The notes under the pieces: generated by a model | The model's database searches: none | What the model was told of the DNA's origin: nothing | What the model saw: the letters and a program-made list of their open reading frames with translations, nothing else | From: Sporosarcina sp. BI001-red | GTDB lineage: Bacteria; Bacillota; Bacilli; Bacillales_A; Planococcaceae | Length of the DNA: 64,000 nucleotides | Assembly (NCBI RefSeq): GCF_003384035.1 | Contig: NZ_QQAK01000009.1 | Location: 186,001 to 250,000 of the forward strand | Direction: 5' to 3' | Part shown: in pieces, positions 18,931 to 26,629 of the stretch | Layout of the letters: each line of letters starts with the position of its first letter | Numbering within the stretch: position 1 is the stretch's first letter | Translations under genes and position numbers: made by a program

Positions 18931-20262
18931 ATGAAAAAAGCTGAAGAACTTTCGAATAAGATAGCCAGCGTTAAAACATTTAAGAAGTATGGGCGTGTTG
19001 CAAGAGTTGTCGGCTTAATGATTGAATCCAAAGGTCCTGAAAGTTCGATCGGTGATCTATGCATCATCCACTTAAATCCGACAAGTACATCAGAGTCGAA
19101 AATCTTGGCGGAAGTAGTTGGCTTCCGCGAAGAAATTGTCATGTTGATGCCTTTTACAAATGTAACGGAGATTTCAAGTGGCTGTTTAGTTGAAGGAACA
19201 GGAAAACCTCTTGAAGTGAAAGTAGGTATGAACTTAATTGGCAAAGTGCTAGACTCCATGGGCAATCCAATTGACCAGTCAATACTGCCGAAAGGACTTG
19301 CTACGGTTCGAACGGAGCAAAGTCCACCTAACGTTTTAACTCGTCCAACCATAAATGATAAATTAGCGGTGGGGGTCAAAGCGATTGACGGAATGCTGAC
19401 GGTAGGAAGTGGTCAACGAGTAGGTATTTTTGCTGGTTCTGGAGTGGGTAAAAGTACTCTCCTTGGCATGATCGCTCGAAATACAACAGCTGATATAAAT
19501 GTCATAGCGCTCATAGGTGAGCGTGGTAGGGAAGTTCGGGAATTTATCGATAGAGATTTAGGTCCTGAAGGGTTAAGTCGGACGATTGTCGTAGCTGCAA
19601 CTTCTGATCAGCCTGCACTTATGCGGATAAAAGGCGCATTTACGGCGACAGCTATTGCCGAATACTTCAGAAATAAAGGCATGAATGTCATGCTCATGAT
19701 GGATTCCGTAACACGGGTCGCGATGGCACAACGAGAAATTGGGCTTGCTGTAGGGGAACCCCCTGCAACCCGAGGATACACACCTTCAGTATTTGCAATT
19801 TTACCGAAGTTGCTTGAGAGAAGCGGCACAAACGAATTCGGAGCGATAACTGCGTTCTATACAGTATTGGTTGATGGTGATGATATGAACGAGCCCATTG
19901 CGGATGCGGTTCGAGGTATCTTGGATGGACATATTGTGTTAGATAGAACACTTGCAAACAAAGGACAATATCCGGCCATTAATGTATTGAAAAGTGTCAG
20001 TCGACTCATGAATCACATTGCGGAACCTGAACATGTGAAAGCAGCGGAGAAACTACGTGAATTGTACTATACGTATGATAAGTCTGAAGATCTTATTAAT
20101 ATTGGTGCCTACAAACGTGGGACTTCTAAAGAAATCGACCAAGCCATTGAATACGAACCGCTCATTACAAAATTCCTGAAACAAGGATACAAAGATAATA
20201 TATCGATGGAAGAAAGTATTGAAGAACTGATTGCGCTCGCTACTGGGGGCAGTCAAACATGA
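18931..20262 (+). CDS. fliI: Flagellum-specific export ATPase FliI
   Basis: F1-beta-like ATPase of the flagellar type III export apparatus. Walker A is GSGVGKST (residues 169-176), followed by IALIGERGREVREFI, the Walker B region MNVMLMMDSVTR, and the family block GLAVGEPPATRGYTPSVFA. The 443-aa length is normal. It begins 2 nt after fliH and its stop overlaps fliJ by 4 nt. Confidence 0.98.
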   Translation: MKKAEELSNKIASVKTFKKYGRVARVVGLMIESKGPESSIGDLCIIHLNPTSTSESKILAEVVGFREEIVMLMPFTNVTEISSGCLVEGTGKPLEVKVGMNLIGKVLDSMGNPIDQSILPKGLATVRTEQSPPNVLTRPTINDKLAVGVKAIDGMLTVGSGQRVGIFAGSGVGKSTLLGMIARNTTADINVIALIGERGREVREFIDRDLGPEGLSRTIVVAATSDQPALMRIKGAFTATAIAEYFRNKGMNVMLMMDSVTRVAMAQREIGLAVGEPPATRGYTPSVFAILPKLLERSGTNEFGAITAFYTVLVDGDDMNEPIADAVRGILDGHIVLDRTLANKGQYPAINVLKSVSRLMNHIAEPEHVKAAEKLRELYYTYDKSEDLINIGAYKRGTSKEIDQAIEYEPLITKFLKQGYKDNISMEESIEELIALATGGSQT

Positions 20263-20711
20263 AACCATACCACTATCGATTTGACAAAGTCCTTACGTTT
20301 CGCGAGCAGGAAAAGAATGAGACGGAATCTGCTTATAAGGAATCCATCGAGGCCTTTGAAATGATTGCTACTCAACTATATGACCTTTTGAAAAAGAAAG
20401 AGGATATTTTAGTGGAGCAACAGGAGAAAATGACAAATGGATTTGCGGTGAATGAAATTCATCACTATGCGAGATTCATAGAAAGCTTAGAAGCAAGAAT
20501 CCATTCCTTACAACAAAAAGTTATCCAAGCACGTAGCAAAATGAATTGGTACGAAGAACGTTTGCTTGATAAAACAATTGAAGTGAAGAAATACGAAAAG
20601 ATGCGGGAAAAAGATCGGGATGCTTATCAAGAAGAGATGGAGCATAAAGAAGCGGAACGATTGGATGAACTTTCTACACTTAAATTCCGCAAAAATGAAA
20701 ATGGGTGGTAA
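20259..20711 (+). CDS. fliJ: Flagellar export chaperone FliJ
   Basis: FliJ is the coiled-coil stalk of the export ATPase and recycles chaperones. The 150-aa sequence is almost entirely predicted charged helix (KVLTFREQEKNETESAYKES, MREKDRDAYQEEMEHKEAER). The ATGA overlap with fliI is typical of the locus. Confidence 0.93.
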   Translation: MKPYHYRFDKVLTFREQEKNETESAYKESIEAFEMIATQLYDLLKKKEDILVEQQEKMTNGFAVNEIHHYARFIESLEARIHSLQQKVIQARSKMNWYEERLLDKTIEVKKYEKMREKDRDAYQEEMEHKEAERLDELSTLKFRKNENGW

Positions 20712-20715
20712 GCCG

Positions 20716-21321
20716 GTGAAACGTAAAAAGAATAAGACGCCAGACTCCTATAAAGAAGAGCGCAAGGCAGGCGGTTTCTTCCAAATGTTACTCGCATGGT
20801 TTGTAATTCCGCTTATTTTTGCGATAGCTGTTCTGCTTATTATTGCAAAAGTTGCCGATGTAAATGTGGTGGATAAAGCGAAAGAATGGACAGCTTCAGT
20901 TCCTGCGTTTGAACAGAAAAAACAAGACTCTTCGACAAAAAAAGATAAAAAAGTATTGGAAGAGCGCGTTGTTGTGATGAAAGAAGAATTGAAACAAAAA
21001 GAACAACAACTCATGGATATCCAAGAAGACTTGAAAAAGTCCAATTCAAAAAATGAGGAGCTAACAATAGCACAAGAAAAGCTGCAAGCTGAAATTTTAG
21101 TACTGAAACGAACTAACGATGATTCAAAAAAAGAATTCGGACAGCTCGTCTCGACTTTTGAACAGATGTCTGCGAAATCTGCAGCTCCTGTAATTACAAA
21201 GATGGACGATGCCCAAGCACTCCAGCTCCTATCGCAAATGAAAGCAAATACGTTGGCAGCCGTTCTCGAGAAAATGTCTCCAGAAGATGCTGCTAAATAT
21301 ACTGCTCTTTTAGCAAAATGA
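20716..21321 (+). CDS. ylxF: MotE/YlxF-family flagellar protein
   Basis: This membrane protein of about 201 aa has an N-terminal basic cytoplasmic stretch, one membrane segment (FFQMLLAWFVIPLIFAIAVLLII), a long coiled coil (KKVLEERVVVMKEELKQKEQ) and a C-terminal MgtE-N-like helix pair ending EKMSPEDAAKYTALLAK. This layout is that of YlxF in Bacillus and of MotE-type proteins. The best start is GTG 20716, with GGTGG 7 nt upstream just inside the end of fliJ; ATGs further upstream lie within fliJ and lack ribosome binding sites. Its role in Bacillus motility is poorly defined. Confidence 0.85.
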   Translation: MKRKKNKTPDSYKEERKAGGFFQMLLAWFVIPLIFAIAVLLIIAKVADVNVVDKAKEWTASVPAFEQKKQDSSTKKDKKVLEERVVVMKEELKQKEQQLMDIQEDLKKSNSKNEELTIAQEKLQAEILVLKRTNDDSKKEFGQLVSTFEQMSAKSAAPVITKMDDAQALQLLSQMKANTLAAVLEKMSPEDAAKYTALLAK

Positions 21322-21366
21322 TGATATAATCATAAAGTAATAGATTTCAACTTAGGAGGTGAAAAA
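21322..21366 (+). promoter_or_regulatory. Possible internal extended -10 promoter before fliK
   Basis: TGATATAAT (21322-21330) is a perfect extended -10 element directly after the ylxF stop, followed by the fliK Shine-Dalgarno TAGGAGGTG. There is no good -35. It may be chance in an AT-rich gap. Confidence 0.3.
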
Positions 21367-22731
21367 ATGAACATTGATTCAGTCTCAGTAGCAATGACCT
21401 CACCAACTGCTTTATCTGGAGCTGCAGTTCAAACTTCACAGAACAAAGGAGGGATGTTTGGTTCAGTGCTTGCGGGGATGACGAAAAGTGTAGAAACAGC
21501 GAAAACGTCTGCTTTGGGCAATCAGTTAGGCTCAGTAACAGAAACTATGGATGATATTTTAACTGCATCAACTGTCAGTGATCTTGCTACAGCGTTGGCA
21601 GAACTGACTAAGATTCCTCAAGAAGATATTTTAAATAGTCTTGATAAGTTAGGACAAGCGAGTTCGATTAAAGAATGGGCGAATGCTTTAGAAATTGATC
21701 CGGCAGAGCTTATGGAAACAATCAGCACATTGTTAGAGGATGCTGGTGTTTCAAAAGAAGAACTGGCGGAAGTTATGTATTCCAACGATCTCTGGACGCT
21801 TTTAAGCGCTGTAAATGAGCATGCGCCCAAACTATCTAGTGCGCTTGAAGGAATGCTGAATAGTAAAGATCAACCTTCTCAACAGCAAGCGACAAACATT
21901 TTAGCTTTGCTGAAAACTGTTGAAACGGTGCTCCCGACAAAAGACTTACTCGGTTGGCAACAAACTAGTTTGACACAACTAAGTGAACATCTAGAAGGAC
22001 TTCAACAATTTGTTGAATCTAAGAGTACAACCACTGAAATTAAGTTTGCAGCGTTATTGACAACTCAGGTACCACCATCTGTACAAGTTCCCCAAACTGC
22101 ACAAAATGAAACAAAAATCGGGAATCAGTCATCAGATAGTCAATCTATTTTGGATGAAATCATCTCATATGTGACAAAAGGTAGTACAGAACAAGGTTCA
22201 CAAGAAGGAAAAAGTGAGCAAAATCAATCACAACATCTTCAAAACACAGGTGTTCAGCCGATAGTATCTAGGAATGTTTTTTCATTAGAGACTCCAGAAA
22301 CACGACCGACGAGTCAATCTGAAGCAATGCTGGAAAAGTTACAAGGACTTTTCAAACAAACAAATTTTGGTCAACAGGGTGGCACAAATCGTTTGTTAGT
22401 TAAGTTGAACCCAGAACAACTGGGTCAAATCCGTATTGAGCTTATTCAGATTAACGGGGTTATGACTGCAAGAATACTTGCTTCAACTGCACTTGGAAAA
22501 GAGATGCTTGATAGCCAACTGCATCAGTTGAGACAGTCATTTAACCAGCAAAACATTCAAGTGGAGCGGATTGACGTAACACAAGCTGTTCAAGATCCTG
22601 CGCGTAACGATCGCAGTCAGAACTTTAATCATCAGCAGTTTAAAGGGAATGACGACCAGCAAGAATCTCAAGAGAACGATCATGATGAACAGCAATCATT
22701 CCAAGAATTTTTGCTGGACGTGGAGGTGTAA
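21367..22731 (+). CDS. fliK: Flagellar hook-length control protein FliK
   Basis: FliK measures hook length and switches export specificity through FlhB. The 454-aa protein has a variable Gln/Ser/Thr-rich N-terminal and central ruler region, and a conserved C-terminal Flg_hook domain (about residues 340-410: RLLVKLNPEQLGQIRIELI, SQLHQLRQSFNQQNI). TAGGAGGTG precedes the ATG. It lies between ylxF and flgD, its normal location. The variable region has little recognisable homology, as is usual for this family. Confidence 0.93.
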   Translation: MNIDSVSVAMTSPTALSGAAVQTSQNKGGMFGSVLAGMTKSVETAKTSALGNQLGSVTETMDDILTASTVSDLATALAELTKIPQEDILNSLDKLGQASSIKEWANALEIDPAELMETISTLLEDAGVSKEELAEVMYSNDLWTLLSAVNEHAPKLSSALEGMLNSKDQPSQQQATNILALLKTVETVLPTKDLLGWQQTSLTQLSEHLEGLQQFVESKSTTTEIKFAALLTTQVPPSVQVPQTAQNETKIGNQSSDSQSILDEIISYVTKGSTEQGSQEGKSEQNQSQHLQNTGVQPIVSRNVFSLETPETRPTSQSEAMLEKLQGLFKQTNFGQQGGTNRLLVKLNPEQLGQIRIELIQINGVMTARILASTALGKEMLDSQLHQLRQSFNQQNIQVERIDVTQAVQDPARNDRSQNFNHQQFKGNDDQQESQENDHDEQQSFQEFLLDVEV

Positions 22732-22734
22732 CGA

Positions 22735-23382
22735 ATGATAGATGGACAAAAACCTATAACGGATTCCATGTATCTTGTGAATAACCAAAGGGATGAGCGG
22801 AAAACCGGACAAGGAACATTGGGCAAAGACGACTTCATGAAGTTGCTGATTGCACAGTTGCAAAACCAGGATCCTACGAACCCGATGAAAGATAATGAGT
22901 TCATTGCACAAATGGCGCAGTTCTCTGCTCTTGAACAGACTATGAATCTCACAAAAGCTTTTGAGAAGTTCGCAGAATCACAAAACCAGAGTCAATTGAT
23001 CGAATACAATTCATTTGTAGGTAAAGAAATTAAGTGGCACCAAGTGGCTGAAAAACCTGACGAGGATGGCAAACCTATAGTAACAGAAGGAACTGGGAAA
23101 ATATCATCCGTTAAATATGTCAATGGATCTGTAGTTTTTACAATGGAAGACGGTCAAGAACTATCACCAGGCAATATTTCTGAAGTACTATCAGGTGGAG
23201 TAAACTCTAATAGTCTAGTAGAAGCCAGTATGCTAATTGGAAAAACAGTCGGTTATCTAGATGGTGAAACTGAAAAGACAGGAACTGTTACATCGGTTTC
23301 CAATAAAGACGGAAAACTTTTGTACATTCTTGATAATGGAGAAAAAATCGAAGGTAACAAATTTACTTCAATAAGCAACTAA
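22735..23382 (+). CDS. flgD: Flagellar hook assembly scaffold protein FlgD
   Basis: FlgD is the cap that polymerises hook subunits. The N-terminal signature LGKDDFMKLLIAQLQNQDPTNPM and QFSALEQTMNL is clear; the C-terminal half is a beta-rich domain (GKEIKWHQVAEKP, GKISSVKYVNGSVVF) with much more AT-rich codon use than the N-terminal half. The 215-aa length is in the range seen in Bacillales. It starts 3 nt after fliK. Confidence 0.92.
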   Translation: MIDGQKPITDSMYLVNNQRDERKTGQGTLGKDDFMKLLIAQLQNQDPTNPMKDNEFIAQMAQFSALEQTMNLTKAFEKFAESQNQSQLIEYNSFVGKEIKWHQVAEKPDEDGKPIVTEGTGKISSVKYVNGSVVFTMEDGQELSPGNISEVLSGGVNSNSLVEASMLIGKTVGYLDGETEKTGTVTSVSNKDGKLLYILDNGEKIEGNKFTSISN

Positions 23383-23404
23383 CTAGTTAGAACGGAGCGA
23401 TTGT

Positions 23405-23779
23405 ATGGAACAGCTCAACATTCAGCGTCTCCAATCGCAGCCGCAACTACGACCCGGACAATTGAAACAGTCCGTCCCGAAACAGTCATTCGTCGAACAA
23501 CTGAACAACGCACTAGCACCACAACCGCTGAAAGTCAGTAAGCATGCGACAGAACGTCTGACGGAACGGAATATCATGATTTCTGAAGCCGAATGGGCTC
23601 ATGTCACGGACAAAGTAAACGAGGCAAAAGCGAAAGGAATTCGCGACTCACTCGTACTGATGGATCAAGCTGCACTCATCGTCAGCGCTAAAAACTCCAC
23701 AGTCATTACAGCAATGGATCGTACAGAAGCTAAAGATCAGCTTTTCACGAACATTGATGGGACGATCATTTTAAGCTAA
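23405..23779 (+). CDS. Flagellar operon protein, TIGR02530 family
   Basis: This 124-aa soluble protein has the conserved core VSKHATERLTERNI, LVLMDQAALIVSAKNSTVITAMDR and FTNIDGTIIL. The family is found between flgD and the hook gene in many Firmicutes flagellar operons and is presumed to act in hook assembly or export; its biochemical function is not known to me. No membrane or signal sequence is visible. A 98-nt structured gap separates it from flgE. Confidence 0.85.
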   Translation: MEQLNIQRLQSQPQLRPGQLKQSVPKQSFVEQLNNALAPQPLKVSKHATERLTERNIMISEAEWAHVTDKVNEAKAKGIRDSLVLMDQAALIVSAKNSTVITAMDRTEAKDQLFTNIDGTIILS

Positions 23780-23791
23780 ATCATTAGCAAA

Positions 23792-23843
23792 CGGCAGGAC
23801 CTTGAAGCAAGGATGCCATCGTACTGCCGACCGACAGAGGCAG
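23792..23843 (+). promoter_or_regulatory. Structured leader upstream of flgE with competing hairpins
   Basis: CGGCAG (23792-23797) can pair with CTGCCG (23824-23829), enclosing an inner hairpin CCTTG/CAAGG (23800-23804 with 23808-23812). Alternatively, the same CTGCC can pair with GGCAG (23839-23843). The two pairings exclude each other. There is no T tract, so transcription attenuation is not indicated; an RNA-processing, stability or translational role is possible. It matches no riboswitch class I can name. Confidence 0.45.
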
Positions 23844-23877
23844 ATACACTTTACAATCCGAAAGGGGAAAACACATT

Positions 23878-24714
23878 ATGTTACGCTCAATGTATGCAGG
23901 AATTTCAGGACTTAAAAACTTTCAAACGAAATTGGATGTAATTGGTAACAACATTGCAAACGTTAATACTTATGGCTTTAAAAAAGGACGTACTGTTTTT
24001 AAAGATTTGTACTCACAGACAGTTGCTGGTGCTAGTGGCCCGGGAGGGAATCGTGGTGGTGTTAACCCAAAACAAGTAGGTTTAGGTTCACAACTTGCGG
24101 CAATTGATACTCTTCATACTGCTGGTTCTACACAATTTACTGGGAATACACTTGACTTAGCTATAGAAGGTGATGGCTTTTTTGTAGTACAAAATGGAGC
24201 AAAAGGTGAAAATCAATTTACTAGAGCTGGGAACTTTTATTTGGACCAAAACGGATCTTTAGTAGATGGTGATGGAAGATTTGTAATGGTAGCGGATAAA
24301 AAAGCTGACGGAGTTACTACTGATACAGCAAAAGGTGACTTGAAACAGGTCGATATCCCGTTGACCGCTACAAGTTTATCTATTGGTCAGAATGGGGTTA
24401 TTAGCTATGTAGAAGGCGGAGTTTTGAAAGAAGCAGGGGTAATTCAAATAGCTAAATTTAATAATCCAGGGGGACTTGAAAAAACAGGTGGAAATCTTTA
24501 TGTAGACTCACCTAACTCCGGGACAGCAGTATTTAATGAGCCTCAAGTAAAAGGAAATGGTTCAATAAAATCAGGCTCTCTAGAAATGTCCAACGTAGAC
24601 CTTTCCGAAGAATTCACAGAAATGATCGTCGCACAACGTGGTTTCCAAGCCAACACCCGTATCATCACAACATCCGATGAAATCCTTCAAGAACTCGTTA
24701 ACTTGAAGCGTTAA
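23878..24714 (+). CDS. flgE: Flagellar hook protein FlgE (short, FlgG-like form)
   Basis: This 278-aa axial protein has the N-terminal LDVIGNNIANVNTYGFKKGR motif and the C-terminal MSNVDLSEEFTEMIVAQRGFQANTRIITTSDEIL motif. At this locus B. subtilis encodes the hook protein FlgE, earlier named FlgG; the length and position fit FlgE, but automatic annotation often calls it FlgG. AAAGGGGAA precedes the ATG. From about 24600 onward, third positions become C-rich, whereas the preceding 600 nt favour A and T, suggesting a mosaic gene. This could reflect recombination in the surface-exposed centre of the hook subunit. Confidence 0.85.
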   Translation: MLRSMYAGISGLKNFQTKLDVIGNNIANVNTYGFKKGRTVFKDLYSQTVAGASGPGGNRGGVNPKQVGLGSQLAAIDTLHTAGSTQFTGNTLDLAIEGDGFFVVQNGAKGENQFTRAGNFYLDQNGSLVDGDGRFVMVADKKADGVTTDTAKGDLKQVDIPLTATSLSIGQNGVISYVEGGVLKEAGVIQIAKFNNPGGLEKTGGNLYVDSPNSGTAVFNEPQVKGNGSIKSGSLEMSNVDLSEEFTEMIVAQRGFQANTRIITTSDEILQELVNLKR

Positions 24715-24760
24715 TATTATATTCAAGTAGTTTACAATTAAGCTAGTTGTTTGAAGTGAA

Positions 24761-24854
24761 AGACGGCGACTCCGGAGGGATCAGCGAAGATTGAAGACCC
24801 CACAGGCGCGAAGCAACGAGGAGGCTGAAATCGAGCCCCTCTGAGTCGCCGTCT
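24761..24854 (+). repeat. Intergenic inverted-repeat element of Bacillales type, between flgE and swrD
   Basis: A perfect 12-bp inverted repeat (AGACGGCGACTC at 24761-24772, GAGTCGCCGTCT at 24843-24854) bounds a 94-bp GC-rich element. A further GAGGG/CCCTC pairing extends the stem inward (24775-24779 with 24837-24841). The interior has the ACCCCACAGG and GAGGAGGCTG blocks, and the right end is followed by GAAGCGGAAAACAACGAC. I recall elements with the same architecture, CCCCGCAGG core and GAAGCGGAAATCAAC tail, as abundant intergenic repeats in Bacillus, Lysinibacillus and Sporosarcina. No ORF is present; the function is unknown. Confidence 0.75.
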
Positions 24855-24910
24855 GAAGCGGAAAACAACGACTGTAGCTTACCTTATCGCAACACATAAT
24901 CTGCTCGTCA

Positions 24911-24950
24911 AAGGAGGGTCGGGCCGGCTCTTGTGCCTGGCCCTTTACAT
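24911..24950 (+). promoter_or_regulatory. swrD translation-initiation region with intervening hairpin
   Basis: A strong AAGGAGGG (24911-24918) stands 33 nt before the swrD ATG, too far to act directly. A stem of 7 bp (GGGCCGG with CCTGGCCC, within 24921-24943) lies between; folding it out leaves about 10 nt from AAGGAGG to the ATG. Confidence 0.45.
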
Positions 24951-25172
24951 ATGATTCAATTGACACGCCTAAACGGGGCTGCATTCCACTTGAATGCACT
25001 CTACATAGAAAAAGTAGAATCGTTTCCCGATACGACGATCACGTTAACGACAGGAACGAAATACGTCGTTCTAGATCCTATCGACACCGTGAACGAACGT
25101 ATCGTTAACTTCTATCAATCTGTTCAACTGTTGTCGAACCCACATTTGCGAGGTGAAGAAGATGAAGAATAA
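24951..25172 (+). CDS. swrD: SwrD (FlbD-family) flagellar motor-power protein
   Basis: This 73-aa protein begins MIQLTRLNGAAFHLNALYIEKVESFPDTTI (shown in part: MIQLTRLNG) and belongs to the FlbD/YlzI family. In B. subtilis SwrD increases flagellar torque and supports swarming. The ATG at 24951 starts the conserved MIQLTRLNG block; a GTG at 24933 would add six unconserved residues. The acidic C-terminal tail GEEDEE is encoded in the 11-nt overlap with fliL. The gene is directly downstream of the repeat element. Confidence 0.9.
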   Translation: MIQLTRLNGAAFHLNALYIEKVESFPDTTITLTTGTKYVVLDPIDTVNERIVNFYQSVQLLSNPHLRGEEDEE

Positions 25173-25590
25173 AGTGTTAACCGTTTCTCTAATCATTTTA
25201 GTTTGTATTACCCTCGTTGGTGTCGTGGGACTCATCTTAATGTTGCAACTCAACAAAGATGACAAAGCTGAAAAAGATCCATCAATTGATGAAATTCTTG
25301 AATCATCCGTTGATATCCCAGAGATCACTACGAATTTGAGTGGACGTCAATTTATACGAATTTCTCTTAAAATCCAAACCAGCAACAAAAAAGCAGCTGA
25401 GGAACTAACGAAACGTGATTTCCAAGTGAATAACATCGTCATACAGGAACTGTCCGAGAAGACAGCGAAAGATTTCGAAGGAAAAACAGGGAAGCAAGCG
25501 TTTGAAGACGCCATAAAAGCTCAATTGAACCCACTTATGAAAGAAGGAAAGATTGAGAAAGTCTATATCGTTTCCTATATTATTCAGTAA
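25162..25590 (+). CDS. fliL: Flagellar basal-body-associated protein FliL
   Basis: FliL is a single-pass membrane protein near the stator that supports motor output. A basic start (MKNKVLTV) is followed by a membrane segment (about residues 6-28) and an extracytoplasmic stomatin-like domain (ITTNLSGRQFIRISLKIQTSNKKAAEEL). The start is ATG 25162, since GAGGTG at 25150-25155 serves as Shine-Dalgarno and the alternative GTG at 25153 lies inside it. This gives 142 aa. It overlaps swrD. Confidence 0.93.
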   Translation: MKNKVLTVSLIILVCITLVGVVGLILMLQLNKDDKAEKDPSIDEILESSVDIPEITTNLSGRQFIRISLKIQTSNKKAAEELTKRDFQVNNIVIQELSEKTAKDFEGKTGKQAFEDAIKAQLNPLMKEGKIEKVYIVSYIIQ

Positions 25591-25627
25591 CAGTTCAACC
25601 AATTAAGAGTGAGAAGGAGGTGGCCTA

Positions 25628-26629
25628 ATGTCGGGAGATATTTTATCTCAAAACGAGATAGACGCACTACTGTCCGCCATTTCAACAGGGGAAATGACTG
25701 CGGACGAAATAAAAAAAGAAGATGAAACCAAGAAAGTAAAAGTATATGACTTCAAACGGGCATTACGATTTTCAAAAGACCAAATTCGTAGTTTGACGAG
25801 AATTCATGAAAACTTCGCACGATTGCTCACTACTTACTTTTCAGCTAAATTACGCACGTATATTCAAATTAATGTAGCGTCCGTTGACCAAATTCCGTTC
25901 GAGGAATTCATTCGGTCGATCCCGAACATGACGCTCCTCAATATTTTTGAAGTCCCACCACTTGAAGGAAACATCATCATGGAAGTCAATCCGAATGTAG
26001 CATATTCCATGCTGGAACGACTGATGGGCGGCTATGGAGAGAGTTCAGGGAAAATTGATAATATGACAGAGATTGAAACGAAGATTCTCACAGGGTTGTT
26101 TGAGCGATCCTTTGACAACTTGCGTGAAGCTTGGGCGAATATCGCAGACATCGATCCTTTCCTTGCTGAAATGGAAGTGAATCCGCAATTCCTTCAGATG
26201 ATCTCTCCGAATGAGACGGTTGTTGTCATTTCATTCAACATCGTCATTGGTGAATCGAGTGGGATGATCAACATTTGTATTCCACACGTTGTTCTGGAGC
26301 CAATCGTTCCAAACCTTTCTGTTAGATATTGGATGCAGACGAATAAGAAAGAACCGACACCTGAGCAAAGTATTGTATTGGAAAAAAGAATTAAGAAAGC
26401 AGATTTACCAGTTGTCGCAAACCTCGGCGGAGGAGCGATGACTATAGAAGACTTATTGTATTTACAACTCGGAGATGTTATCGAACTGGATACCGCGTAT
26501 GACGCACCACTCACTATAGAGGTGAGCGGTATTCCAAAATTCACCGCACAACCTGGCCATTTAAGAAATCGCATGGCTGTTCAAATACTAGATACCCTGA
26601 TTGGAGGGGATGACGAAGATGATGAGTGA
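25628..26629 (+). CDS. fliM: Flagellar motor switch protein FliM
   Basis: C-ring switch component that binds CheY-P. The extreme N-terminal CheY-binding peptide LSQNEIDALLSAI is present, followed by the CheC-like middle domain (MTLLNIFEVPPLEGNIIMEVNP, LMGGYGESS) and the C-terminal SpoA domain (LQLGDVIELDTAYDAPLTIEV). The protein is 333 aa, preceded by AAGGAGGTGG. Its last 11 nt overlap fliY. Confidence 0.97.
   Translation: MSGDILSQNEIDALLSAISTGEMTADEIKKEDETKKVKVYDFKRALRFSKDQIRSLTRIHENFARLLTTYFSAKLRTYIQINVASVDQIPFEEFIRSIPNMTLLNIFEVPPLEGNIIMEVNPNVAYSMLERLMGGYGESSGKIDNMTEIETKILTGLFERSFDNLREAWANIADIDPFLAEMEVNPQFLQMISPNETVVVISFNIVIGESSGMINICIPHVVLEPIVPNLSVRYWMQTNKKEPTPEQSIVLEKRIKKADLPVVANLGGGAMTIEDLLYLQLGDVIELDTAYDAPLTIEVSGIPKFTAQPGHLRNRMAVQILDTLIGGDDEDDE

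Noticed and set aside
23780..23850. Cyclic-di-GMP (GEMM) riboswitch upstream of flgE
   Set aside because: GCAAAC and a small adjacent hairpin are suggestive, but the GACGCAAAGC block and the second receptor stem are missing and the region is too short.
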